Of a stretch of DNA of 64,000 nucleotides, positions 8,721 through 17,600 are shown in pieces. The DNA lies in contig JAWKHL010000005.1 in NCBI GenBank assembly GCA_041394845.1, forward strand, positions 358,834 through 422,833, written 5' to 3'. Every line of letters starts with the position of its first letter. The first letter of the stretch is position 1. Below the pieces are notes generated by a model that ran no database searches, had not been told where the DNA came from, and saw only the letters and a program-made list of their open reading frames with translations. The translations under genes were made by a program, and so were the position numbers. The stretch comes from JAHCHG01 sp041394845. GTDB taxonomy: Bacteria; Acidobacteriota; Blastocatellia; Pyrinomonadales; Pyrinomonadaceae.

Positions 8721-10196
8721 TCAGTTGCCCGCAGATTCATTTTTTTTCTGCCTTTTTCGATCGCTTCGGCGACGGCGCGGCTTTTTGATCGATTGCAAAT
8801 TCTTATGCCGCCGTTTTAACATCAGACTCAGATTTTGATGGGTCAATCCCAAGAGTTCCGCCGCTTTGGTTACTTTCCCTTCGGTTTCCCGCAAAGCTTT
8901 TTTGATGAATTTGGCCTCAAATTTCCTGACTTCTTCGGTCAATGAAAAATTTTCCCATTCGACTTTGGCGGAGGGTTGAAAACAAATCTTTTCGGCTTTT
9001 TTCAAACGCTCCTTAATTTTTCGTCTTTGGGTTTGGGAAAGGTTTTTTTGTGCCTCAAGAAACATTTTTTGCTGTTCATCCAGACTGTACATCTGGCGCA
9101 ATTCTTCGAGTTCCGAAAGAAGGGCCAGACCGGCCGCTTCGACGTCATTGACGTAAAGAGCCTTTTCTCTTGCCTGATGAAAGCAATCCGCCGCTTTTTC
9201 AAAAAGTTGTTGGCGAGCCAGGATTCTTCCCAGCGTGGTCAGAGATTCGGCAAGAAGAGAATATTCATCCCCCTCACTCAACAATTCAACGGATTTTTGT
9301 GCAAAAAGCTCGGCTTCGATCAACTTTGATTGTTCCATAAATACCCGTGCCTTAGCGTCGTAGGTAGGGGCTAAACGACCTTTATTTTCAAATAAACCGA
9401 ATAATTTTATGGCCCTGTCCAGGTGATAATGGGCTTGTTCAAGATTTTGGACGTATCGGAAATGAAACCCCAAATTGTTTTCCACCACCGCCTGATAAAG
9501 TTTATGGTTGGCAAGACCGTAAAAATGAGCGGCTTTTTGGTAGTATTCGATGGTTTTTTCCGAATTTTCCGGGTTTTCATCATCTTCGAACAGGAAATTA
9601 AACACCAACCCCAAATGAAAGTAGAGTTTACCGAGAAGTAGATTATCGCCATATTTTTCGATCAGCGGGCTCGCCTTTTTCAAAAGTTCTTTGGCCGTTT
9701 GATATCTGGTGGTTGAAATAGCAACGTTAACCAGTCTCAGCAAAATTTTCCCGCAAATTTCGGGTCTGTTTTTCGGTGTTTTGTCCAGGGCATCGTTCAG
9801 AAAAACCTCGGCTTCCTGGTACGCTCCCTCTCGCCAATAACAAATCCCCAGTTCACTTTGTGCTTCGGCAATTCCCGCGGTAAGATCGAGCGCTTCCAAA
9901 ATCCGGATTCCCTCGGCAATGAGGTCTTTGGCGTTTTCCTGTGCTCCTTCGACCTGCCGGGAACTTCCCAGCCAACCGTTTAATGCTCCGATTCTGATTA
10001 AAATCTCAGCTTTGACTTCGTCGGAAAAACCGCTCAGGTCAGGTTTTTCCCCGATTCCCCCCCAAAGTTCGCCGAGGGCCAGTCTGGCCCCTTCGTAATC
10101 GCCCGAATCCTCAAGACTTCTGGCATGGGCACAAGCCTCCAAAGCCTCCATTTGAGAATGAATAGGTTGTTTATTGTTAATTTTCAATGAAAGCAT
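8721..10196 (-). CDS. TPR-repeat protein with C-terminal Fis-type HTH
   Basis: A 491-residue predicted soluble regulator. Residues about 20-400 are a run of degenerate TPR helices (for example ADCFHQAREKALYVNDVEAAG), a superhelix usually used to bind peptides or proteins. Residues about 420-465 form a Fis/NtrC-type helix-turn-helix (GKVTKAAELLGLTHQNLSLM), followed by a basic tail RRRRSDRKRQKK that could add DNA contacts. There is no ATPase or receiver domain, so it is not a classical NtrC protein. It is divergent from a small secreted-peptide gene across 92 nt that contain a GCAAC-N4-GTTGC dyad, which suggests local control of that gene. The sensed signal is unknown. Confidence 0.85.
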   Translation of the reverse strand: MLSLKINNKQPIHSQMEALEACAHARSLEDSGDYEGARLALGELWGGIGEKPDLSGFSDEVKAEILIRIGALNGWLGSSRQVEGAQENAKDLIAEGIRILEALDLTAGIAEAQSELGICYWREGAYQEAEVFLNDALDKTPKNRPEICGKILLRLVNVAISTTRYQTAKELLKKASPLIEKYGDNLLLGKLYFHLGLVFNFLFEDDENPENSEKTIEYYQKAAHFYGLANHKLYQAVVENNLGFHFRYVQNLEQAHYHLDRAIKLFGLFENKGRLAPTYDAKARVFMEQSKLIEAELFAQKSVELLSEGDEYSLLAESLTTLGRILARQQLFEKAADCFHQAREKALYVNDVEAAGLALLSELEELRQMYSLDEQQKMFLEAQKNLSQTQRRKIKERLKKAEKICFQPSAKVEWENFSLTEEVRKFEAKFIKKALRETEGKVTKAAELLGLTHQNLSLMLKRRHKNLQSIKKPRRRRSDRKRQKKNESAGN

Positions 10197-10211
10197 GTTT
10201 CCTTCCCTATT

Positions 10212-10225
10212 GCAACTATTGTTGC
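10212..10225. promoter_or_regulatory. Dyad between the TPR regulator and the peptide gene
   Basis: GCAAC at 10212-10216 and GTTGC at 10221-10225 form a 5-bp inverted repeat with a TATT centre, in the 92-nt divergent promoter region. It is a candidate operator for the adjacent regulator. Short dyads arise by chance, so confidence is low. Confidence 0.35.
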
Positions 10226-10288
10226 TAAAATAAAATTCCTGTGAACATCAAGTTCAAAAATACCAATAAATCAAATCAGGAGAAAAAA

Positions 10289-10516
10289 ATGATTCAATTA
10301 GTCAAAAAAATGGTTGCTACGTTAATGGTTCTTTCCTTTTTGTCTTTCAGCGCCCTGGCCGATGACGATGGCCACCAGCAATGTCCTGTTGCTAACGCCC
10401 CTTGTTTGGCCGAAGGGAACGGCCAGTTAGCTAGCAAAGACAGTGAACTTACGAAAGAACCGGACTACACAGTCATTATTATTAATATGTTGAATGACAT
10501 GAAATTCCTGTTCTAA
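10289..10516 (+). CDS. Small secreted protein of unknown function, 75 residues
   Basis: ATG at 10289 follows an ideal SD (CAGGAGAAAA); an in-frame ATG at 10241 lacks one. Residues 1-24 are a classical Sec signal peptide (basic MIQLVKK, hydrophobic core, SALA cleavage site). This leaves a mature peptide of about 51 residues with an acidic start (DDDGHQQ), two cysteines (Cys32, Cys39) that could form a disulfide, and a hydrophobic C terminus (VIIINMLNDMKFLF). I do not recognise a family. Its position, divergent from a TPR/HTH regulator, is reminiscent of regulator and pro-peptide gene pairs. It may equally be an unrelated periplasmic protein. Confidence 0.65.
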   Translation: MIQLVKKMVATLMVLSFLSFSALADDDGHQQCPVANAPCLAEGNGQLASKDSELTKEPDYTVIIINMLNDMKFLF

Positions 10517-10793
10517 ACAGACAAAATCAGGAAAAAATACTGAATCACCCTTGACGGGTGATCATGGATTAGTGTGCCCGAACTTAGTTTATACTTAAAC
10601 TATTTAATTAGCAAAGCAATTTGCAATTGACACTTCGAGGTATTAATGCTAATCTTTGACGAACAGAAGATAAATCAGGTTCTAAAAAAACCAAACCCTA
10701 CAAAAATCACCCCTCGTCGCGTCCAATGGATTCGCTTTAACGCGATGATAGAATTAAAGGTTAAATATATTTTCTCCCATGCTCCCACGTAAA
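10517..10793. other. Intergenic with one short hairpin
   Basis: A 7-bp stem ATCACCC/GGGTGAT with a 5-nt loop at 10544-10562 lies 28 nt after the small-peptide stop. It lacks a clear T-run, so it is at best a weak terminator. Nothing else is recognised in this AT-rich stretch. Confidence 0.5.
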
Positions 10794-11717
10794 TTATTTA
10801 GCCTTTAATTTTATTTCAAAGAGTTTTTTCCATTCTTTTCCCGTAACAAACAGTCTGTCCGAACCGGAATCGTAAGCTATCCCGTTGAGAGTGTTTTCGC
10901 CCCCTGCGGAATCTTCCGGGGAAATGTTCGCCAGATCAATCCAACCCGTTACCTTACCGGTTTGGGGATTGATGCGGGCGATGTAATTTGGTTTTCCGAT
11001 GTTGGGCAGAATCCCCTGGGTGGTCTGGGTTTCTTTTTCTTCGGAGTGCCAGATGTTGGCCCAGATCTCACCATTGATATATTCAAGTTCGTTGATCAAA
11101 TACAGTGGGTTTCCGTTTTCCTGAAAAATTGCCAGAGTCCGCATGGTTTGAAATGTTTCGGGATCGATGAACTTGATCAAATGCGTGCCGTCGCTCATGA
11201 TCAGATTCTTTCCGTCGTTCGTCAACCCCCAGCCCTCGCCCTGATACCTGAATTCCTTTAACGGGGAAAAATCGCTCTCGTTGTAAACAAAACAGACGTT
11301 TTCCCGCCAGGTCAGCTGATAAATTTTCCCCCCGAGAATTGTCATACCCTCGGCGAAAAACTTTTTGTCGAGATCGACTTTCTTGGTTACCTGACCGGTT
11401 TCCAATTCGACTTTGCGAAGGGTTGAGCGTCCGTATTCGCCCGTGCTTTCAAACAAAAATCCGTCCTTGAAAACAAGTCCCTGAGTAAAAGCCTTCGGAT
11501 CATGTTGATAGGTATTGACGATTTCGTAAGTGTAATGGGGCACGGTATTTTCAGGTTTCGGAACATCGTTGCCGTTTGTCTTGACTTTATTGGGACCGGC
11601 GTTGGGAGTTGCGGGAGAGCCGTTGCATCCCAGACTGACAACTACCAGAAAAACTAGGATTATCAGAAAAAGAATAAAATAAAATCGCATAAATTTTGTG
11701 GATTTTTTACCCGACAT
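10794..11717 (-). CDS. Glutaminyl-peptide cyclotransferase, lipoprotein
   Basis: Predicted to cyclise N-terminal glutamine of peptides to pyroglutamate. The mature part matches the bacterial/plant glutamine cyclotransferase family, a five-bladed propeller, with the characteristic opening HDPKAFTQGLVF...LFESTGEYGRS (about residues 70-100) and NELEYINGEIWANIW (about 210-225). The N terminus carries a hydrophobic helix ending in the lipobox VSLGC, so it should be anchored to a membrane on the outside of the cytoplasm. Start choice between 11717 and the in-frame ATG at 11690 is open; neither has a good SD. It is the first of three minus-strand genes that look separately transcribed. Confidence 0.92.
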   Translation of the reverse strand: MSGKKSTKFMRFYFILFLIILVFLVVVSLGCNGSPATPNAGPNKVKTNGNDVPKPENTVPHYTYEIVNTYQHDPKAFTQGLVFKDGFLFESTGEYGRSTLRKVELETGQVTKKVDLDKKFFAEGMTILGGKIYQLTWRENVCFVYNESDFSPLKEFRYQGEGWGLTNDGKNLIMSDGTHLIKFIDPETFQTMRTLAIFQENGNPLYLINELEYINGEIWANIWHSEEKETQTTQGILPNIGKPNYIARINPQTGKVTGWIDLANISPEDSAGGENTLNGIAYDSGSDRLFVTGKEWKKLFEIKLKAK

Positions 11718-11796
11718 CCGGGGAAAAAATTAAGTTTATTTAATACTGCCAAATAATGACTGTTTCCGGATTTTTTCAAAAAAGTGCCGAAAAAAT

Positions 11797-13128
11797 TTAA
11801 CGCGACAAAGCTCTTTCGATCGACTTTCTGAAACTCTCTTCCGAAAGTCGGCGAACTTTCACTCCATTGATGAAAATTGTCGGGGTTCCGGTAACTCCGT
11901 ACCTTTTTCCGTCGGCTATATCTTTTCTGATTTCGTCGGCAAACTTTTCGTTACCCAAGTCTAATTCAAATTGTTCAATATTCAAACCCAATTGAGCGGC
12001 AAACTTTTTTAATGAGGCGTCGCCAAGATCATCCTGATTCTCATACAAAATTTCCGCATAATCGAAAAACTTTCCCTGAACGTTGGCGGCATTGGCCGCT
12101 AAGGCGGCCCGAAAAGCGTTTTCGTGAACGTTTTCCAAAGGAAAATCCCGGACCACAAACCGTATCTTATCGCCGAATTCGGCCATCACTTTTTTTAGGA
12201 CCGGATGAACGGCCGAACAGGCCGGACATTGAAAATCCGAGAACATCACCACCGTTACCGGCGCGTTCGGATTGCCCCGGGACGGATCATCATCGGTCGA
12301 GATTTGCTGAACGAAAGGTTCCGGTTCCCGGTAGAGAACTTTTACGTGGTATTTGTTAAAAAGTCTTGAGGTAAGCGCCTTTTCCAGTTGACGCCTCTCC
12401 TGATCGGAAAAATCGGTCAATTTATCGGTGATTTCACGGGCGATAAATTCGGATGCCGTCAAATCCTGAGTTCTCGCCTCTTTGACCACCAGCGAGTTGA
12501 AAACAACCTCTTCCAACTGATCGCGGACTTGATCGTAAAAGTTTCCCTCGAAATCCGAGAGTTTAATACGGTTGCGGGCATCGAAATCGGCGACGGTGAT
12601 TTTTTTTGCACCGACCGTTGCCAAAACATCGGTGTTTTTAAGACCCGGAGCATTTACGTCTTTTCCAACAATAACCTTAAACTTGGCTTTCAAACGGGTT
12701 AAAAGTTCGGTGTAGGCTTTTTGCTGGGGCTCGCGGCGAAGAAAAGCCACGATTTGATGGCGGACCTCTTCGAGAGTCTTGTCGCCGATCGAGTCCCGAT
12801 TGGCCTGATAGATGTTTTTGATCTGTTCCTCGTTCGGGTCGGCCACCTTTTGAGCGACCTCGATTTCCAGAAGCTTCTCCGTCGACAGGTTTCTTTCTCC
12901 GGCTTCCGCCGCGATAAGGGTTTCGGATATCTGTTCGTCGAGAAGATTACGGCGGGTTTCGGCCAGCTGTTCGGGATAAGAATTAAATGCTTTTTCGATG
13001 TCGGCCGGGAAATCGGCTGGAGTAAACTTAAAGCCGTCGGCCGTGGCCAGCACCTGATTGCCGGTTTGGGAAAAAGAATAAAAACTGAAAAGAAGAAGGA
13101 AAAAGACCAGGGATAAAATTTGTTTCAT
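11797..13128 (-). CDS. Secreted SurA-like/DsbA-like thiol-disulfide protein
   Basis: A 443-residue exported protein with signal peptide (residues 1-20, cleavage before QTGNQ). Residues about 25-270 contain two related helical segments resembling SurA/peptidyl-prolyl isomerase N-domains (LLDEQISETLIAAEA and ITVADFDARNRIKL). Residues about 275-440 are a thioredoxin-fold DsbA-like domain with redox motif Cys301-Pro-Ala-Cys304 (FSDFQCPACSAVHP) and the cis-Pro loop GVTGTPTIFING. It probably makes or reshuffles disulfides in exported proteins, with the N-terminal part acting as substrate holder. This two-part architecture recurs in Acidobacteriota. No dsbB-like partner is adjacent. Confidence 0.88.
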   Translation of the reverse strand: MKQILSLVFFLLLFSFYSFSQTGNQVLATADGFKFTPADFPADIEKAFNSYPEQLAETRRNLLDEQISETLIAAEAGERNLSTEKLLEIEVAQKVADPNEEQIKNIYQANRDSIGDKTLEEVRHQIVAFLRREPQQKAYTELLTRLKAKFKVIVGKDVNAPGLKNTDVLATVGAKKITVADFDARNRIKLSDFEGNFYDQVRDQLEEVVFNSLVVKEARTQDLTASEFIAREITDKLTDFSDQERRQLEKALTSRLFNKYHVKVLYREPEPFVQQISTDDDPSRGNPNAPVTVVMFSDFQCPACSAVHPVLKKVMAEFGDKIRFVVRDFPLENVHENAFRAALAANAANVQGKFFDYAEILYENQDDLGDASLKKFAAQLGLNIEQFELDLGNEKFADEIRKDIADGKRYGVTGTPTIFINGVKVRRLSEESFRKSIERALSR

Positions 13129-13194
13129 AAGAAATTGAAAAAAAAGATGTTAATTACTCTGTAAATAAAAAAAAACTGAAGTTTTGTTAAATTA

Positions 13195-13314
13195 GTGATG
13201 AGTGATAAGTGATGGGTGATGGGATAAAACTTAATTGTCTGAATATCCGGAACTACTGCCGGATTTAATCTGTTTAACTTTTCACCCATCACTTATCACC
13301 CATCACCCATCACT
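13195..13314. repeat. Inverted heptamer array, GTGATGG family, with core
   Basis: Left arm 13195-13226 is a run of degenerate GTGATGG/GTGATAA units. The right arm 13281-13314 is the reverse complement type (CACCCATCACTTATCACC). Between them is a 55-nt core that itself folds (ATCCGG...CCGGAT). Other members lie at 44748-44818 and 54566-54629. Confidence 0.8.
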
Positions 13315-13343
13315 AAACTCTAGTTTTTTTAATTTACACAGTA

Positions 13344-14297
13344 TTAATCCTCAAACAAAAAAAGTCCGGGTGAAATTCGAACCGCCTCCGATTTCCGGGG
13401 ACCGCCGAAAATATCGGGATGAAAAATTTTTGCCAGAATCTCGACCCCGTCAACAACCCGCGGGCCGGGCCGGGAAAAATAGGCGCTGGCATCCATCGCC
13501 CAGATCCGTTCGTTAATAAAAGCCGGCATTTCACTGAAGATTCGAGGAAATTTTGTCTTGGTAAGTTGCCGTAAAATATCGTCGATGTAGTATCCGCAGG
13601 GTATCAAAACCAAAACCTCGGGAGAGCAACTGACGATGGTCTGATAAGTTACAGTAGTGCTTTTTTTTCCCGTCTCTCCAAGTAACGCGTTGCCCCCCGC
13701 AATTTCAACCTGTTCGGGCGTCCAGTGCCCGGGGGCGAAGGGAGGTTCAAGCCATTCAAGCATAAAAACATCGGGCCTTTTGATCGAATCGCCAAGCTGT
13801 TTTTTAACTTTATTGAGCCGGTTTTGCAAATCATCGGTCAGGGCCTCGGCTCTTTCGGCTATCCCGCAAAGGTCTCCGACGGTTTTTATGTTTTGAAAAA
13901 TATCCCCGATCGTGTTTGGCTCAAGGGAAATAACCCGGGCCTCGGCGACATACATCCGGGCCGCCTTTTGGACGGTTTGATAACTGACCGCACAAACCTC
14001 GCATAATTCCTGAGTAATGATCAGATCGGGATTGATTTGGCGAAGCAATTCCTGATCAAGTTCGTAAATCGAACCGTGGCCGTCGAGATTGGTTCGGACG
14101 GCGTGATCGATGTCCCGGCTGGTCATTTTTTCGTGAGAGATCAAACTCGAGGTCAATTGAGGTTTGTTGACAACCGAGGGGGGAAAGTCGCATTCGTGGG
14201 TGATTCCGGCGAGGTTTTCCTCAAACCCCAGTGCGCAAACGATTTCGGTCGCCGAGGGCAAAAGGGAAACGATTTTTGGAGAGCGGCCATTATTCAT
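13344..14297 (-). CDS. BtuF-like cobalamin-binding protein family
   Basis: A 317-residue two-lobe substrate-binding fold of the BtuF/FhuD superfamily (family opening PKIVSLLPSATEIVCALG, then NPDLIITQELCEVC and SPEVLVLIPCGYY). Unlike true BtuF it begins directly with the fold: there is no signal peptide or lipobox. Either it acts in the cytoplasm or the start is misread, but no upstream extension is available in frame. No ABC permease or ATPase genes and no cobalamin riboswitch are seen nearby. Binding of cobalamin is inferred from the family only; other metal chelates are possible. Confidence 0.8.
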   Translation of the reverse strand: MNNGRSPKIVSLLPSATEIVCALGFEENLAGITHECDFPPSVVNKPQLTSSLISHEKMTSRDIDHAVRTNLDGHGSIYELDQELLRQINPDLIITQELCEVCAVSYQTVQKAARMYVAEARVISLEPNTIGDIFQNIKTVGDLCGIAERAEALTDDLQNRLNKVKKQLGDSIKRPDVFMLEWLEPPFAPGHWTPEQVEIAGGNALLGETGKKSTTVTYQTIVSCSPEVLVLIPCGYYIDDILRQLTKTKFPRIFSEMPAFINERIWAMDASAYFSRPGPRVVDGVEILAKIFHPDIFGGPRKSEAVRISPGLFLFED

Positions 14298-14671
14298 TTT
14301 AATAAAGTTTTTGAAACGACTAATTTCGGGAAGTAATCCTGAATATAAAGGATCCGGTCCGACTTTTTAACAGATGTGTTAAAAAAAACTGAAACTTTTA
14401 AGGTCGGGAAAGTTTTTTATTCCCTTATATTTTCCCCATTTTTTCTAGAAAATAATGCAACTTGCTAAAAACCGTTTATTTCTGTTAAAATTTTGTTCAA
14501 TTATTGAGCCAGCTTTGGCCAATTTTCAAAAGCCCATAGTAAGAAAATAACAAATAAAAAAGAAGCCCCCAAAAACAAGTTTAGGAAAGATTTGCCTTCT
14601 CCCGCAGGTGAAAGTTTATTTTACGTGATTTTTACACCTGAAAAAAAAATATTTGGAGAGGAATGGTTTTG
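14298..14671. other. Intergenic upstream of the giant C25 gene
   Basis: AT-rich 374-nt divergent region. It should hold promoters for both flanking genes, but no element matches consensus well enough to call. The SD GGAGAGG is at 14655-14661. Confidence 0.5.
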
Positions 14672-17600
14672 ATGAAACGAAATCTACTTGGCGGAAAAAA
14701 ACTGTTTTTTTTGTTTTTTTTATTGGTGATTATTGTAACGGCATTTTTTGCTCCCTTTGGCCTTTTTTCCGGAACACGGACAACTGCCGCCGGAACTATT
14801 TCCGGGCGGGTTTTTCAAGATTTTAATTCCAACGGCAATTACGATAACACGGGTGGAGTGACGGCCAATCCGACCGCCATCGACCGGGGGGTTGCCGGAG
14901 TGACCGTTACGGCGTTCGATTCCGCCGGGGTTCAGCGGGGTACGACCGTGACCGTTGCCAACGGAACTTACAGTCTGGCGGCGGCGGGAACCGGGCCTTA
15001 CCGGGTGGAATTCACCAACCTTCCCGCCGGGTACAGTCCCTCGGCCCGGAGCAATGATTCGGTCGGTGCCGGAACCGCCTCCAACTCCGGTTCGACGGTT
15101 TTCTTCGTCAATGACGGGAACACGGCCAACGTCAATCTGGCCATCAATCGCCCCGAAGAATATTGTCAGAATAATCCCGACATGGTTGTTTGCAAATTTG
15201 CCGAAGGGGCTTCGAACGGGGTTTTCGGCGGTAATTCGGCGGTTTTGGAATTTCCTTTCTGGGCGGGAACCGTTTACTCCGATCCGACCGAAACCAATTA
15301 TGACCCACCGGTCAATCATCTGGTTGACATCAAGGTCAGCCGGATCGGGACGACTTTCAGTTTGGCTTATGCCCCCTCCACCAAACGGGTTTATGCCGCC
15401 TCCTACTTCAAACGCCACGCCGGTTTCGGTCCGGGAGCCGATCTAATCCTCAATAATTCGGATGATCCGGGAAGCATCTACGTCATTGATCCATCAACCA
15501 GTTCGGTGGTCAACACTTTTACGGTTCCGGGCGCCACCACCAATTCGCACGATACAACCAATTACGGCGAGGACAATCTCGATGTCGGTTGGAACGCCGT
15601 CGGCCGGACCAGTCTGGGCGGAATGGACATGGCGGATGATGAGAGCCGTTTGTTCGTGATGAATCTTGAAAACCGGACGCTTTACGCCCTTAATCCGTTG
15701 ACCGGCGTCGTTTTGGGCAGTCAGGCGGTTCCCACTTCGGGGCTTCCGACGCCGGGGGGAACGGCCGCCAATTGCCCGGCTTCGGATGTTCGCCCCTTTG
15801 CCGTTACTTATTATCGCCAGAACGTTTACGTCGGAATGATCTGTTCGGCCGAAAGCACTCAGAATACATCCAATCTTCGGGCCTACGTCTTTCAGGTCAA
15901 CCCGACGACGCTGGCCTTCGGCGGATCCCCGATATTTCAGTTCGCCCTCAATTATCCCAGAGGATCGGCCGATCCCGGGTGGCCGGCCGCCTGGAATCCC
16001 TGGATCACCACCATTTCAGCCAATTTCGCCTACCCGCAACCGCTTTTTACTGATATCGCCTTTCAGGATGGAAACATGGTGATCGGCATCAGAGACAAAA
16101 CCGGAGATTCGGCCGTTGATTTCGGACCGAACGGAAAACGAACCGGCGGAGATACTTTGCGGGCCTGCGGAACGGTCGGCTCTTGGGTTCTGGAGAGCAA
16201 CGGGCGTTGCGGGGGAACGGGAAACGCCCCGCAGGGAACCGGTCAGGGCCCCGGAAACGGAGAGTTTTATTATCAGGACGATTTTTCCAACCCGGCCAAC
16301 AGCGCAAATTTTCACGATGAGGTTTCCTGGGGAACTTTGGCCAACGTTCCGGGAACCAATTACGTTCTGACCACTTTGCTTGATCCGATTTCCCGAACCA
16401 TCGTTTCGGGAGCCACCTTTGACGGCGGATTCCGCTGGCTCAATTCGACGACCGGAGCTTCGGACCGGGCGTACCGCATCTACAACGGCGACGGAAGTAA
16501 TAACGTCCCCGATTTCGGCAAAGCCAACGGCCTCGGGGATCTGAAGGCGCTGTGCGATAAAGCGCCGATCGAGATCGGAAACCGGGTCTGGGTTGATGCC
16601 AACCGGAACGGAATTCAGGATCCCAACGAAACTCCGATCCAAAACGTTTCTTTGCAATTGTGGGCCGACACCGACAATAACGGTTCGGTTGATACTCAGG
16701 TCGGAACCGCCACCACCAACGCCAACGGGCATTACGTCTTTAACGCCGGAAATCTTATTTCATCGAGCGCCTGCGGAACGACTTTCAGAACCGTGGCATC
16801 CCGGGTCAACGCTTCCTCGGATGACGCCGAACAGGATCAGAGCGACGGCTCGGTCAGTTTGACCAGCGGCGACCTCGATCTTTTGAGCAACGAAGGCGCT
16901 CCCCCGAATTACAGCGCGGTCGGCGTCCGGTTTAACAATTTGAATATTCCGAACGGGGCGACGATCACCAACGCCTACATCGAATTTACCGCCAATGAGA
17001 CGACCGTTTCGGGAGGCAATCCGACCATTTTGATCGACGGTCAGGCGGCCGATAATCCCGGAACTTTCACCTCCGCGACCAACAACATCAGCACCCGGCC
17101 CCGGACGACTCTGGCTCAAAGGGTTAGCTGGAATCCGCCGACCTGGGCCGACAATTCTCTGCAACAAACCGCGAACCTGTCGGGCATCGTGCAGGAAATC
17201 GTCAATCGCGGCGGGTGGGCCAGCGGAAATTCGATGGTCTTTATTTTCAGCGGCAGTGATTTCACGTCTTACCGCGAGGCCGAATCCTATGACGGAGACC
17301 CGCTTCAGGCTCCCCGGCTGGTGGTTCAGTACTCCTCCCCGTCCCAGTGCCTGATCCAAATGAACACCAATTACGAGATCCGGATTCCGTCGAGCAATTT
17401 CAGCGGCGGCGCGCTGACCGGTCTGACGCCGACCTCTCCCGATTCGGACGGAACGGCCAACGGAGACAGCCGCGATTCGGACGGGATCGTCTTATCCGGC
17501 AGTCAGGTCGTCAAACCGTTAACAACCGGCGGCGGCGGCGCCAATGACCACACCTACGATTTCGGTTTTAACAGCGCGGCATCGGGGTATTCGATCGGCA

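Noticed and set aside
13129..13343. Possible cobalamin riboswitch near the BtuF-like gene
   Set aside because: The region is downstream of the gene and consists of a heptamer inverted array. The upstream side (14298-14400) has no B12-box-like sequence.
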